A stretch of DNA of 64,000 nt, taken from positions 2,358,001-2,422,000 of the forward strand of contig NC_079876.1 in the NCBI RefSeq assembly GCF_029227915.1. The letters are read 5' to 3'. Of the stretch, positions 25,640-37,968 are shown in pieces; the stretch's first letter is position 1, and the number at the start of each line of letters is the position of its first letter. Made by a program: the position numbers and the translations under genes. The DNA is from Hydractinia symbiolongicarpus (Eukaryota; Cnidaria; Hydrozoa; Anthoathecata; Hydractiniidae). The notes under the pieces were generated by a model. The model saw only the letters and a program-made list of their open reading frames with translations, did not search any database and had not been told where the DNA came from.

Positions 25640-28073
25640 CATTTCCTGAACGATTTTTTAAATTATTTTTTCACCACTAAAACGCATAAGACTTGTAGTT
25701 TTTAAAAATGTTTTCATTTTTGATGAAACGCTGAATAAAAGAAGTTTAATCGCCGGCAAACGAAAACCCGCGATTTCCCGTAAATCCCGGCTTGGCCCGT
25801 ATAGTCAAAAGTATACAAAGAAAGTACCCAGGGAGTAAACTCATTTCCCGAACGATTTTTTAAATTATTCTTTCACCACTAAAACCCATGAGACTTATAG
25901 TTTTTAAAAATGTTTTCATTTTTGATGAGACGCTGAAAAAAAGAAGTTAAATCGCCGGCAAACGAAAACCCGCCATTTCCCGTAATCCCCTGACTCGGCC
26001 CGTATAGTCAAAAGTATACAAAGAAATTACCCAGGGAGTAAACTCATTTTCCGAACGATTTTTTAAATTATTTTTTCACCACTACAACGCATGAGACTTG
26101 TAGTTTTTAAAAATGTTTTCATTTTTGATGAGACGCTGAATAAAAGAAGTTTAATCGCCGGCAAACGAAAACCCGAAATTTCCCGTAAATCCAGGGCTTG
26201 GCCCGTATAATCGAATGTATACAAAGAAAGTACCCTGTGAGTAAACTCATTTCCTGAACGATTTTTTAAATTATTTTTTCACCACTAAAACGCATAAGAC
26301 TTGTAGTTTTTAAAAATGTTTTCATTTTTGATGAAACGCTGAATAAAAGAAGTTTAATCGCCGGCAAACGAAAACCCGCGATTTCCCGTAAATCCCGGCT
26401 TGGCCCGTATAGTCAAAAGTATACAAAGAAAGTACCCAGGGAGTAAACTCATTTCCCGAACGATTTTTTAAATTATTTTTTCACCACTAAAACGCATGAG
26501 ACTTGTAGTTTTTAAAAATGTTTTCATTTTTGATGAGACGCTGAATAAAAGAAGTTTAATCGCCGGCAAAGGAAAACCCGCGATTTCCCGTAAGCCCCTG
26601 ACTCGACCCGTATAGTCAAAAGTATACAAAGAAAGTACCCTGTGAGTAAACTCATTTCCAAAACGATTTTTTAAATTATTTTTTCACCACTAAAACGCAT
26701 GAGACTTGTAGTTTTCAAAAATGTTTTCATTTTGGATGAGACGCTTAATGAAAGAGGTTTAATCGCCGGCAAACGAAATCCCGCGTTTTCCCGTAAACCC
26801 CTGACTCGGCCCGTATAGTCAAAAGTATACAAAGAAATTACCCAGGGAGTAAACTCATTTTCCCAACGATTTTTTAAATTATTTTTTCACCACTAAAACG
26901 CATGAGACTTGTAGTTTTTAAAAATGTTTTCATTTTTAATGAGACGCTGAATAAAAGAAGCTTAATCGCCGGCAAACGAAAACCCGCGATTTCCCGTAAG
27001 CCCCTGACTCGACCCGTATAGTCAAAAGTATACAGAGAAAGTACCCTGCGAGTAAACTCATTTCCAAAACGATTTTTTAAATTATTTTTTCACCACTAAA
27101 ACGCATGAGACTTGTAGTTTTCAAAAATGTTTTCATTTTTGATGAGACGCTTAATGAAAGAGGTTTAATCGCCGGCAAACGAAATCCCGCGTTTTCCCGT
27201 AAATCCGGGGCTTGGCCCGTATAGTCGAATGTATACAAAGAAAGTACCCAGGGAGTAAACTCATTTCCCGAACGATTTTTTGAATTATTTTTTCACCACT
27301 AAAACGCATGAGACTTGTAGTTTTCAAAAATGTTTTCATTTTTGATGAGACGCTTAATGAAAGAGGTTTAATCGCCGGAAAACGAAAACCCGCGATTTCC
27401 TGTAAATCCAGGGCTTGGCCCGTATAGTCGAATGTATACAAAGAAAGTACCCTGTGAGTAAACTCATTTCCTGAACGATTTTTTAAATAATTTTTTCACC
27501 ACTAAAACCCATGAGACTTATAGTTTTTAAAAATGTTTTCATTTTTGATGAGACGCTGAAAAAAAGAAGTTAAATCGCCGGCAAACGAAAACCCGCCATT
27601 TCCCGTAAACCCCTGACTCGGCCCGTATAGTCAAAAGTATACAAAGAAATTACCCAGGGAGTAAACTCATTTTCCGAACGATTTTTTAAATTATTTTTTC
27701 ACCACTACAACGCATGAGACTTGTGGTTTTTAAAAATGTTTTCATTTTTGATGAGACGCTGAATAAAAGAAGTTTAATCGCCGGCAAACGAAAACCCGCT
27801 ATTTCCCGTAAACCCCGGACTCGGCCCGTATAGTCAAAAGTATACAAAGAAAGTACCCAGGGAGTAAACTCATTTTCCGAACGATTTTTTAAATTATTTT
27901 TTCACCACTACAACGCATGAGACTTGTAGTTTTCAAAAATGTTTTCATTTTTGATGAGACGCTGAATAAAAGAAGTTTATTCGCACTCAAACGAAAATCC
28001 GCGATTTCCCGTAAATCCCGGACTCGGCCCGTATAGTCCAAAGTATACAAAGAAAGTACCCAGGAAGTAAACT
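25640..28073 (+). repeat. Mixed G, E and B monomers
   Basis: The block begins with two versions of a trimer spaced about 608 bp (ataagac with gatgaaacgctg at 25640 and 26248). The second trimer then diverges into copies with aagcccctgactcgacc. It ends with E-type, ctacaacgc and D-type monomers. It resembles 37970-41000, suggesting the two regions share ancestry. Confidence 0.65.
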
Positions 28074-31000
28074 CATTTTTCGAACGATTTTTTAAATTAT
28101 TTTTTCACCACTAAAACGCATGAGTCTTGTAGTTTTAAAAAATGTTTTCATATTTGATGAGACGCTTAATGAAAGAGGTTTAATCGCCGGCAAACGAAAT
28201 CCCGCGATTTCCCGTAAATCCCGGGCTTGGCCCGTATAGTCGAATGTTTACAAAGAAAGTACCTAGGGAGTAAACTCATTTCCCGAACGATTTTTTTATT
28301 TTTTTTTTCACCACTAAAACGCATGAGACTTGTAGTTTTTAAAAATGTTTTCATTTTTGATGAGACGCTGAATAAAAGAAGTTTAATCGCCGGCAAACGA
28401 AAACCTGCGATTTCCCGTAAATCCCGGACTCGGCCCGTATTGTCAAAAGTATACAAAGAAAGTACCCAGGGAGTAAACTCATTTCCCGAACGATTTTTTA
28501 AATTATTTTTTCACCACTAAAACGCATGAGACTTGTAGTTTTCAAAAATGTTTTCATTTTTGATGAGACGCTGAATAAAAGAAGTTTAATCGCCGGCAAA
28601 CGAAAACCTGCGATTTCCCGTAAATCCCGGAATCGGCCCGTATAGTAAAGAAAGTACCCGGGATGTAAACTCATTTCCCGAACGATTTTTAAAATATTTT
28701 TTCACCACTATAACGCATGAGACTTGTAGTTTTCAAAAATGTTTTCATTTTTGATGAGACGCTGAATAAAAGAAGTTTAATCGCCGGCAAACGAAAACCT
28801 GCAGTTTCCCGTAAATCCCGGACTCGGCACGTATAGTAAAGAAAGTACCCGGGATGTAAACTCATTTCAGGAACGATTTTTTAAATTATTATTTCACCAC
28901 TAAAACCCATGAGACTTGTAGTTTTCAAAAATGTTTTCATTTTTGATGAGACGCTGAATAAAAGAAGTTTATTCGCACTCAAACGAATATCCGCGATTTC
29001 CCGTAAATCCCGGACTCGGCCCGTATAGTCCAAAGTATACAAAGAAAGTACCCAGGGAGTAAACTCATTTTCCGAACGATTTTTTAAATTATTTTTTCAC
29101 CACTAAAACGCATGAGACTTGTAGTTTTTAAAAATGTTTTCATTTTTGATGAGACGTTGAATAAAAGAAGTTTAATCGCCGGCAAACGAAAGCCTGCGAT
29201 TTCCCGTAAATCCCGGACTCGGCCGTATTGTCAAAAGTATACAAAGAAAGTACCCAGGGAGTAAACTCATTTCCCGAACGATTTTTTTATTTTTTTTTTT
29301 CACCACTAAAACGCATGAGACTTGTTGTTTTTAAAAATGTTTTCATTTTTGATGAGACGCTGAATAAAAGAAGTTTAATCGCCGGCAAACGAAAACCTGC
29401 GATTTCCCGTAAATCCCGGACTCGGCCCGTATAGTAAAGAAAGTACCCGGGATGTAAACTCATTTCCCGAACGATTTTTTAAAATATTTTTTCACCACTA
29501 AAACGCATGAGACTTGTAGTTTTCAAAAATGTTTTCATTTTTGATGAGACGCTGAATAAAAGAAGTTTATTCGCACTCAAACGAAAATCCGCGATTTCCC
29601 GTAAATCCCGGACTCTTCCCGTATAGTCCAAAGTATACAAAGAAAGTACCCAGGGAGTAAACTCATTTTCCGAACGATTTTTTAAATTATTTTTTCACCA
29701 CTAAAACGCATGAGACTTGTAGTTTTCAAAAATGTTTTCATATTTGATGAGACGCTTAATGAAAGAGGTGTAATCGCCGGCAAACGGAATCCCGCGATTT
29801 CCCGTAAATCCAGGGCTTGGCCCGTAAAGTCGAATGTATACAAAGAAAGTACCTAGGGAGTAAACTCATTTCCCGAACGATTTTTTTATTTTATTTTTTC
29901 ACCACTAAAACGCATGAGACTTGTTGTTTTTAAAAATGTTTTCATTTTTGATGAGACGCTGAATAAAAGAAGTTTAATCGCCGGCAAACGAAAACCTGCG
30001 ATTTCCCGTAAATCCCGGAATCGGCCCGCATAGTAAAGAAAGTACCCGGGATGTAAACTCATTTCCCGAACGATTTTTTAAAATATTTTTTCACCACTAA
30101 AACGCATGAGACTTGTAGTTTTCAAAAATGTTTTCATTTTTGATGAGACGCTGAATAAAAGAAGTTTAATCGCCGGCAAACGAAAACCTGCGATTTCCCG
30201 TAAATCCCGGACTCGGCATGTATAGTAAAGAAAGTACCCGGGATGTAAACTCATTTCAGGAACGATTTTTTAAATTATTATTTCACCACTAAAACCCATG
30301 AGACTTGTAGTTTTCAAAAATGTTTTCATTTTTGATGAGACGCTGAATAAAAGAAGTTTATTTGCACTCAAACGAAAATCCGCGATTTCCCGTAAATCCC
30401 GGACTCGGCCCGTATAGTCCAAAGTATACAAAGAAAGTACCCAGGGAGTAAACTCATTTTCCGAACGATTTTTTAAATTATTTTTTCACCACTAAAACGC
30501 ATGAGTCTTGTAGTTTTAAAAAATGTTTTCATATTTGATGAGACGCTTAATGAAAGAGGTTTAATCGCCGGCAAACGAAATCCCGCGATTTCCCGTAAAT
30601 CCCGGGCTTGGCCCGTATAGTCGAATGTATACAAAGAAAGTACCTAGGGAGTAAACTCATTATCCGAAAGATTTTTTAATTTTTTTTTTCACCACTAAAA
30701 CGCATGAGACTTGTAGTTTTTAAAAATGTTTTCATTTTTGATGAGACGCTGAATAAAAGAAGTTTAATCGCCGGCAAACGAAAACCTGCGATTTCCCGTA
30801 AATCCCGGACTCGGCCCGTATAGTCCAAAGTATACAAAGAAAGTACCCAGGGAGTAAACTCATTTTCCGAACGATTTTTTAAATTATTTTTTCACCACTA
30901 AAACGCATGAGACTTGTAGTTTTCAAAAATGTTTTCATATTTGATGAGACGCTTAATGAAAGAGGTTTAATCGCCGGCAAACGAAATCCCGCGATTTCCC

Positions 31001-31256
31001 GTAAATCCGGGGCTTGGCCCGTATAGTCGAATGTATACAAAGAAAGTACCTAGGAAGTAAACTCATTTCCCGAACGATTTTTTTATTTTTTTTTTTCACC
31101 ACTAAAACGCATGAGACTTGTTGTTTTTAAAAATGTTTTCATTTTTGATGAGACGCTGAATAAAAGAAGTTTAATCGCCGGCAAACGAAAACCTGCCATT
31201 TCCCGTAAATCCCGGAATCGGCCCGTATAGTAAAGAAAGTACCCGGGATGTAAACT
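28074..31256 (+). repeat. C/D/poly-T monomer mixture with ~1197-bp periodicity
   Basis: D-type, B-type (cctaggg), poly-T and consecutive C-type monomers repeat irregularly. The marker catttcaggaacg occurs at 28863, 30252 and 31449, giving spacings of 1389 and 1197 bp. The marker gacttgttgttttt occurs near 29321, 29921 and 31119. The differing intervals indicate gains and losses of whole monomers. Confidence 0.7.
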
Positions 31257-32248
31257 CATTTCCCGAACGATTTTTTAAAATATTTTTTCACCAATAAAAC
31301 GCATGAGACTTGTAGTTTTCAAAAATGTTTTCATTTTTGATGAGACGCTGAATAAAAGAAGTTTAATCGCCGGCAAACCAAAATCTGCGATTTCCCGTAA
31401 ATCCCGGACTCGGCACGTATAGTAAAGAAAGTACCCGGAATGTAAACTCATTTCAGGAACGATTTTTTAAATTATTATTTCACCACTAAAACCCATGAGA
31501 CTTGTATTTCCAAAAATGTTTTCATTTTTGATGAGACGCTGAATAAAAGAAGTTTATTCGCACTCAACCGAAAATCCGCGATTTCCCGTAAATCCCGGAC
31601 TCGGCCCGTATAGTCCAAAGTATACAAAGAAAGTACCCAGGGAGTAAACTCATTTTCCGAACGATTTTTTAAATTATTTTTTCACCACTAAAACGCATGA
31701 GTCTTGTAGTTTTAAAAAATGTTTTCATATTGGATGAGACGCTTAATGAAAGAGGTTTAATCGCCGGCAAACGAAATCCCGCGGTTTTCCGTAAATCTCG
31801 GGCTTGGCCCGTATAGTCGAATGTATACAAAAAAAGTACCTAGGGAGTAAACTCATTATCCGAACGATTTTTTAATTTTTTTTTTCACCACTAAAACGCA
31901 TGAGACTTGTAGTTTTTAAAAATGTTTTTATTTTTGATGAGACGCTGAATAAAAGAAGTTTAATCGCCGGCAAACGAAAACCTGCGATTTCCCGTAAATC
32001 TCGGACTCGGCCCGTATTGTCAAAAGTATACAAAGAAAGTACCCAGGGAGTAAACTCATTTCCCGAACGATTTTTTAAATTATTTTTTCACCTCTAAAAC
32101 GCATGAGACTTGTAGTTTTCAAAAATGTTTTCATTTTTGATGAGACGCTGAATAAAAGAAGTTTAATCGCCGGCAAACGAAAACCTGCGATTTCCCGTAA
32201 ATCCCGGACTCGGCCCGTATAGTAAAGAAAGTACCCGGGATGTAAACT

Positions 32249-32381
32249 CATTTCCCGAACGATTTTTTAAAATATTTTTTCACCAATAAAACGCATTAAT
32301 CGCCGGCAAACGAAAATCTGCGATTTCCCGTAAATCCCGGACTCGGCACGTATAGTAAAGAAAGTACCCGGGATGTAAACT
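32249..32381 (+). repeat. Truncated 133-bp monomer, copy 1
   Basis: Relative to the 203-bp unit, this class C copy lacks an additional 59 bp: aaaacgcat joins directly to taatcgccgg, removing the atgagac-to-gaagttt segment and the dyad. Its apparent intact parent, sharing accaata and aatctgcg, lies at 31257-31448. Confidence 0.85.
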
Positions 32382-32787
32382 CATTTCAGGAACGATTTTT
32401 TAAATTATTATTTCACCACTAAAACCCATGAGATTTGTAGTTTTTAAAAATGTTTTCATTTTTGATGAGACGCTGAAAAAAAGAAGTTAAATCGCCGGCA
32501 AACGAAATCCCGCCATTTCCTGTAAACCCATGACTCGGCCCGTATAGTCAAAAGTATACAAAGAAATTACCCTGGGAGTAAACACATTTTCCGAACGATT
32601 TTTTAAATTATTTTTTCACCACTACAACGCATGAGACTTGTAGTTTTTAAAAATGTTTTCATTTTTGATGAGACGCTGAATAAAAGAAGTTTAATCGCCG
32701 GCAAACGAAATCCCGCGATTTCCCGTAAATCCCGGGCTTGGCCCGTATAGTCGAATGTATACAAAGAAAGTACCTAGGGAGTAAACG

Positions 32788-32990
32788 TATTTCCCGAACG
32801 ATTTTTTAATGTTTTTTTTCACCACTAAAACGCATAAGACTTGTAGTTTTCAAAAATGTTTTCATTTTTGATGAGACGCTTAATGAAAGTGATTTAATCG
32901 CCAGCAAACGAAAACCTGAGATTTCCCGTAAGCCCCTGACTCGACCCGTATAGTCAAAAGTATACAGAGAAAGTACCCAGGGAGTAAACT
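32788..32990 (+). repeat. Hybrid monomer at HOR junction
   Basis: The 5' part matches the ataagac/gtgatttaatcgccag copy near 34521-34660, including cctgagatttcccg. From about 32930 the 3' part switches to aagcccctgactcgacc as in the copy near 34860. The switch is in register and marks the crossover that created the 1733-bp duplication. Confidence 0.7.
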
Positions 32991-33981
32991 CATTTCCCGA
33001 ACGATTTTTTAAAATATTTTTTCACCAATAAAACGCATGAGACTTGTAGTTTTCAAAAATGTTTTCATTTTTGATGAGACGCTGAATAAAAGAAGTTTAA
33101 TCGCCGGCAAACGAAAATCTGCGATTTCCCGTAAATCCCGGACTCGGCACGTATAGTAAAGAAAGTACCCGGGATGTAAACTCATTTCAGGAACGATTTT
33201 TTAAATTATTATTTCACCACTAAAACCCATGAGACTTGTATTTCCAAAAATGTTTTCATTTTTGATGAGGCGCTGAATAAAAGAAGTTTATTCGCACTCA
33301 ACCGAAAATCCGCGATTTCCCGTAAATCCCGGACTCGGCCCGTATAGTCCAAAGTATACAAAGAAAGTACCCAGGGAGTAAACTCATTTTCCGAACGATT
33401 TTTTAAATTATTTTTTCACCACTAAAACGCATGAGTCTTGTAGTTTTAAAAAATGTTTTCATATTTGATGAGACGCTTAATGAAAGAGGTTTAATCGCCG
33501 GCAAACGAAATCCCGCGGTTTTCCGTAAATCTCGGGCTTGGCCCGTATAGTCGAATGTATACAAAGAAAGTACCTAGGGAGTAAACTCATTATCCGAACG
33601 ATTTTTTAATTTTTTTTTCACCACTAAAACGCATGAGACTTGTAGTTTTTAAAAATGTTTTTATTTTTGATGAGACGCTGAATAAAAGAAGTTTAATCGC
33701 CGGCAAACGAAAACCTGCGATTTCCCGTAAATCTCGGACTCGGCCCGTATTGTCAAAAGTATACAAAGAAAGTACCCAGGGAGTAAACTCATTTCCCGAA
33801 CGATTTTTTAAATTATTTTTTCACCTCTAAAACGCATGAGACTTGTAGTTTTCAAAAATGTTTTCATTTTTGATGAGACGCTGAATAAAAGAAGTTTAAT
33901 CGCCGGCAAACGAAAACCTGCGATTTCCCGTAAATCCCGGACTCGGCCCGTATAGTAAAGAAAGTACCCGGGATGTAAACT

Positions 33982-34114
33982 CATTTCCCGAACGATTTTT
34001 TAAAATATTTTTTCACCAATAAAACGCATTAATCGCCGGCAAACGAAAGTCTGCGATTTCCCGTAAATCCCGGACTCGGCACGTATAGTAAAGAAAGTAC
34101 CCGGGATGTAAACT
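33982..34114 (+). repeat. Truncated 133-bp monomer, copy 2
   Basis: It has the same cat/taatcgcc junction as 1733 bp earlier, showing that the deletion preceded duplication of the larger unit. It differs by at least one substitution (gaaagtctgcg here against gaaaatctgcg). Confidence 0.85.
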
Positions 34115-37100
34115 CATTTCAGGAACGATTTTTTAAATTATTATTTCACCACTAAAACCCATGAGATTTGTAGTTTTTAAAAATGTTTTCATTTTTGATG
34201 AGACGCTGAAAAAAAGAAGTTAAATCGCCGGCAAACGAAATCCCGCCATTTCCTGTAAACCCATGACTCGGCCCGTATAGTCAAAAGTATACAAAGAAAT
34301 TACCCTGGGAGTAAACTCATTTTCCGAACGATTTTTTAAATTATTTTTTCACCACTACAACGCATGAGACTTGTAGTTTTTAAAAATGTTTTCATTTTTG
34401 ATGAGACGCTGAATAAAAGAAGTTTAATCGCCGGCAAACGAAATCCCGCGATTTCCCGTAAATCCCGGGCTTGGCCCGTATAGTCGAATGTATACAAAGA
34501 AAGTACCTAGGGAGTAAACGTATTTCCCGAACGATTTTTTAATGTTTTTTTTCACCACTAAAACGCATAAGACTTGTAGTTTTCAAAAATGTTTTCATTT
34601 TTGATGAGACGCTTAATGAAAGTGATTTAATCGCCAGCAAACGAAAACCTGAGATTTCCCGTAAATCCCGGGCTTGGCCCGTATAGTCGAATGTTTACAA
34701 CGAAGGTACCCTGTGAGTAAACTCATTTCCAAAACGATTTTTTAAATTATCTTTTCACCACTAAAACGCATGAGACTTGTAGTTTTCAAAAATGTTTTCA
34801 TTTTTGATGAGATGCTAAATAAAAGAAGTTTAATCGCCGGCAAACGAAAACCCGCGATGTCCCGTAAGCCCCTGACTCGACCCGTATAGTCAAAAGTATA
34901 CAGATAAAGTACCCAGGGAGTAAACTCATTTCCCGAACGATTTTTTAAATTATTTTTTCACAACTAAAACGCATGAGACTTGTAGTTTTCAGAAATGTTT
35001 TCATTCTTGATGAGACGCTTAATGAAAGTGGTTTAATCGCCAGCAAACAAAAACCCGCAATTTCCCGTAAATCCCGGGCTTGGCCCGTATTGTCGAATGT
35101 TTACAAAGAAAGTACCCTGTGAGTAAACTCATTTCCAAAACAATTTTTTAAATTATCTTTTCACCACTAAAACGCATGAGACTTGTAGTTTTCAAAAATG
35201 TTTTCATTTTTGATGAGACGCTGATAAAAAGAAGTTTAATCGCCGGCAAACGAAAACCCGCCATTTCCCGTAAACCCCGGACTCGACCCGTATGGTCAAA
35301 AGTATACAGAGAAAGTACCCAGGGAGTAAACTCATTTCCCGAACGATTTTTTATATTATTTTTTTACCCCTAAAGGCATGAGACTTGTAGTTTTCAAAAA
35401 TATTTTCATATTTGATGGGACGCTGAATAAAAGAAGTTTAATCGCCGGCAAACGAACATCCGCGATTTCCCGTAAATCCCGGACTCGACCCGTATAGTCA
35501 AAAGTATACAAAGAAAGTACCCAGGGAGTAAACTCATTTCCCCAACGATTTTTTAAATTATTATTTCACCACTAAAACCCATGAGATTTGTAGTTTTTAA
35601 AAATGTTTTCATTTTTGATGAGACGCTGAAAAAAAGAAGTTAAATCGCCGGCAAACGAAATCCCGCCATTTCCTGTAAACCCATGACTCGGCCCGTATAG
35701 TCAAAAGTATACAAAGAAATTACCCTGGGAGTAAACTCATTTTCCGAACGATTTTTTAAATTATTTTTTCACCACTACAACGCATGAGACTTGTAGTTTT
35801 TAAAAATGTTTTCATTTTTGATGAGACGCTGAATAAAAGAAGTTTAATCGCCGGCAAACGAAATCCCGCGATTTCCCGTAAATCCCGGGCTTGGCCCGTA
35901 TAGTCGAATGTATACAAAGAAAGTACCTAGGGAGTAAACGTATTTCCCGAACGATTTTTTAATGTTTTTTTTCACCACTAAAACGCATAAGACTTGTAGT
36001 TTTCAAAAATGTTTTCATTTTTGATGAGACGCTTAATGAAAGTGATTTAATCGCCAGCAAACGAAAACCCGAGATTTCCCGTAAATCCCGGGCTTGGCCC
36101 GTATAGTCGAATGTTTACAACGAAAGTACCCTGTGAGTAAACCCATTTCCAAAACGATTTTTTAAATTATCTTTTCACCACTAAAACGCATGAGACTTGT
36201 AGTTTTCAAAAATGTTTTCATTTTTGATGAGACGCTGATAAAAAGAAGTTTAATCGCCGGCAAACGAAAACCCGCCATTTCCCGTAAACCCCGGACTCGA
36301 CCCGTATGGTCAAAAGTATACAGAGAAAGTACCCAGGGAGTAAACTCATTTCCCGAACGATTTTTTATATTATTTTTTTACCCCTAAACGCATGAGACTT
36401 GTAGTTTTCAAAAATATTTTCATATTTGATGGGACGCTGAATAAAAGAAGTTTAATCGCCGGCAAACGAACATCCGCGATTTCCCGTAAATCCCGGACTC
36501 GACCCGTATAGTCAAAAGTATACAAAGAAAGTACCCAGGGAGTAAACTCATTTCCCCAACGATTTTTTAAATTATTATTTCACCACTAAAACCCATGAGA
36601 TTTGTAGTTTTTAAAAATGTTTTCATTTTTGATGAGACGCTGAAAAAAAGAAGTTAAATCGCCGGCAAACGAAATCCCGCCATTTCCTGTAAACCCATGA
36701 CTCGGCCCGTATAGTCAAAAGTATACAAAGAAATTACCCTGGGAGTAAACTCATTTTCCGAACGATTTTTTAAATTATTTTTTCACCACTACAACGCATG
36801 AGACTTGTAGTTTTTAAAAATGTTTTCATTTTTGATGAGACGCTGAATAAAAGATGTTTAATCGCCGGCAAACGAAATCCCGCGATTTCCCGTAAATCCC
36901 GGGCTTGGCCCGTATAGTCGAATGTATACAAAGAAAGTACCTAGGGAGTAAACGTATTTCCCGAACGATTTTTTAATGTTTTTTTTCACCACTATAACGC
37001 ATAAGACTTGTAGTTTTCAAAAATGTTTTCATTTTTGATGAGACGCTTAATGAAAGTGATTTAATCGCCAGCAAACGAAAACCCGAGATTTCCCGTAAAT

Positions 37101-37968
37101 CCCGGGCTTGGCCCGTATAGTCGAATGTTTACAACGAAAGTACCCTGGGAGTAAACCCATTTCCAAAACGATTTTTTAAATTATCTTTTCACCACTAAAA
37201 CGCATGAGACTTGTAGTTTTCAAAAATGTTTTCATTTTTGATGAGATGCTAAATAAAAGAAGTTTAATCGCCGGCAAACGAAAACCCGCGATTTCCCGTA
37301 AGCCCCTGACTCGACCCGTATAGTCAAAAGTATACAGAGAAAGTACCCAGGGAGTAAACTCATTTCCCGAACGATTTTTTAAATTATTTTTTCACAACTA
37401 AAACGCATGAGACTTGTAGTTTTCAGAAATGTTTTCATTCTTGATGAGACGCTTAATGAAAGTGGTTTAATCGCCAGCAAACAAAAACCCGCAATTTCCC
37501 GTAAATCCCGGGCTTGGCCCGTATAGTCGAATGTTTACAAAGAAAGTACCCTGTGAGTAAACTCATTTCCAAAACGATTTTTTAAATTATCTTTTCACCA
37601 CTAAAACGCATGAGACTTGTAGTTTTCAAAAATGTTTTCATTTTTGATGAGACGCTGAATAAAAGAAGTTTAATCGCCGGCAAACGAAAACCCGCCATTT
37701 CCCGTAAACCCCGGACTCGACCCGTATGGTCAAAAGTATACAGAGAAAGTACCCAGGGAGTAAACTCATTTCCCGAACGATTTTTTATATTATTTTTTTA
37801 CCCCTAAACGCATGAGACTTGTAGTTTTCAAAAATATTTTCATATTTGATGGGACGCTGAATAAAAGAAGTTTAATCGCCGGCAAACGAACATCCGCGAT
37901 TTCCCGTAAATCCCGGACTCGACCCGTATAGTCAAATGTATACAAAGAAAGTACCCAGGGAGTAAACT
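34115..37968 (+). repeat. HOR: 7-, 5- and 7-monomer units (1420/1014/1420 bp)
   Basis: Units run 34115-35534, 35535-36548 and 36549-37968. All contain the aacccatgagattt E-like copy, a ctacaacgc copy, an ataagac copy with gtgatttaatcg, and terminal copies with cccctaaa, gatgggacgctg and gaacatccgcg. The middle unit lacks exactly two monomers: the gatgctaaataaaag copy and the cattcttgatgag copy. The first two units share cgctgataaaaag; the third has cgctgaataaaag. Confidence 0.88.

Larger units (their letters stand above)
31257..34723 (+). repeat. HOR: two copies of a 1733-1734-bp unit
   Basis: Copies run 31257-32990 and 32991-34723. Both include accaataaaacgc copies, a D-type copy with ctcaaccg, a cctaggg copy, poly-T, a C-type copy, the 133-bp truncated monomer, an E-like copy with aacccatgagattt, and an ataagac copy with gtgatttaatcgccag. 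The period drops from 1734 to 1733 after a one-T loss in the poly-T tract. The ends differ: the first copy finishes aagcccctgactcgacc and the second gggcttggccc. Confidence 0.85.
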
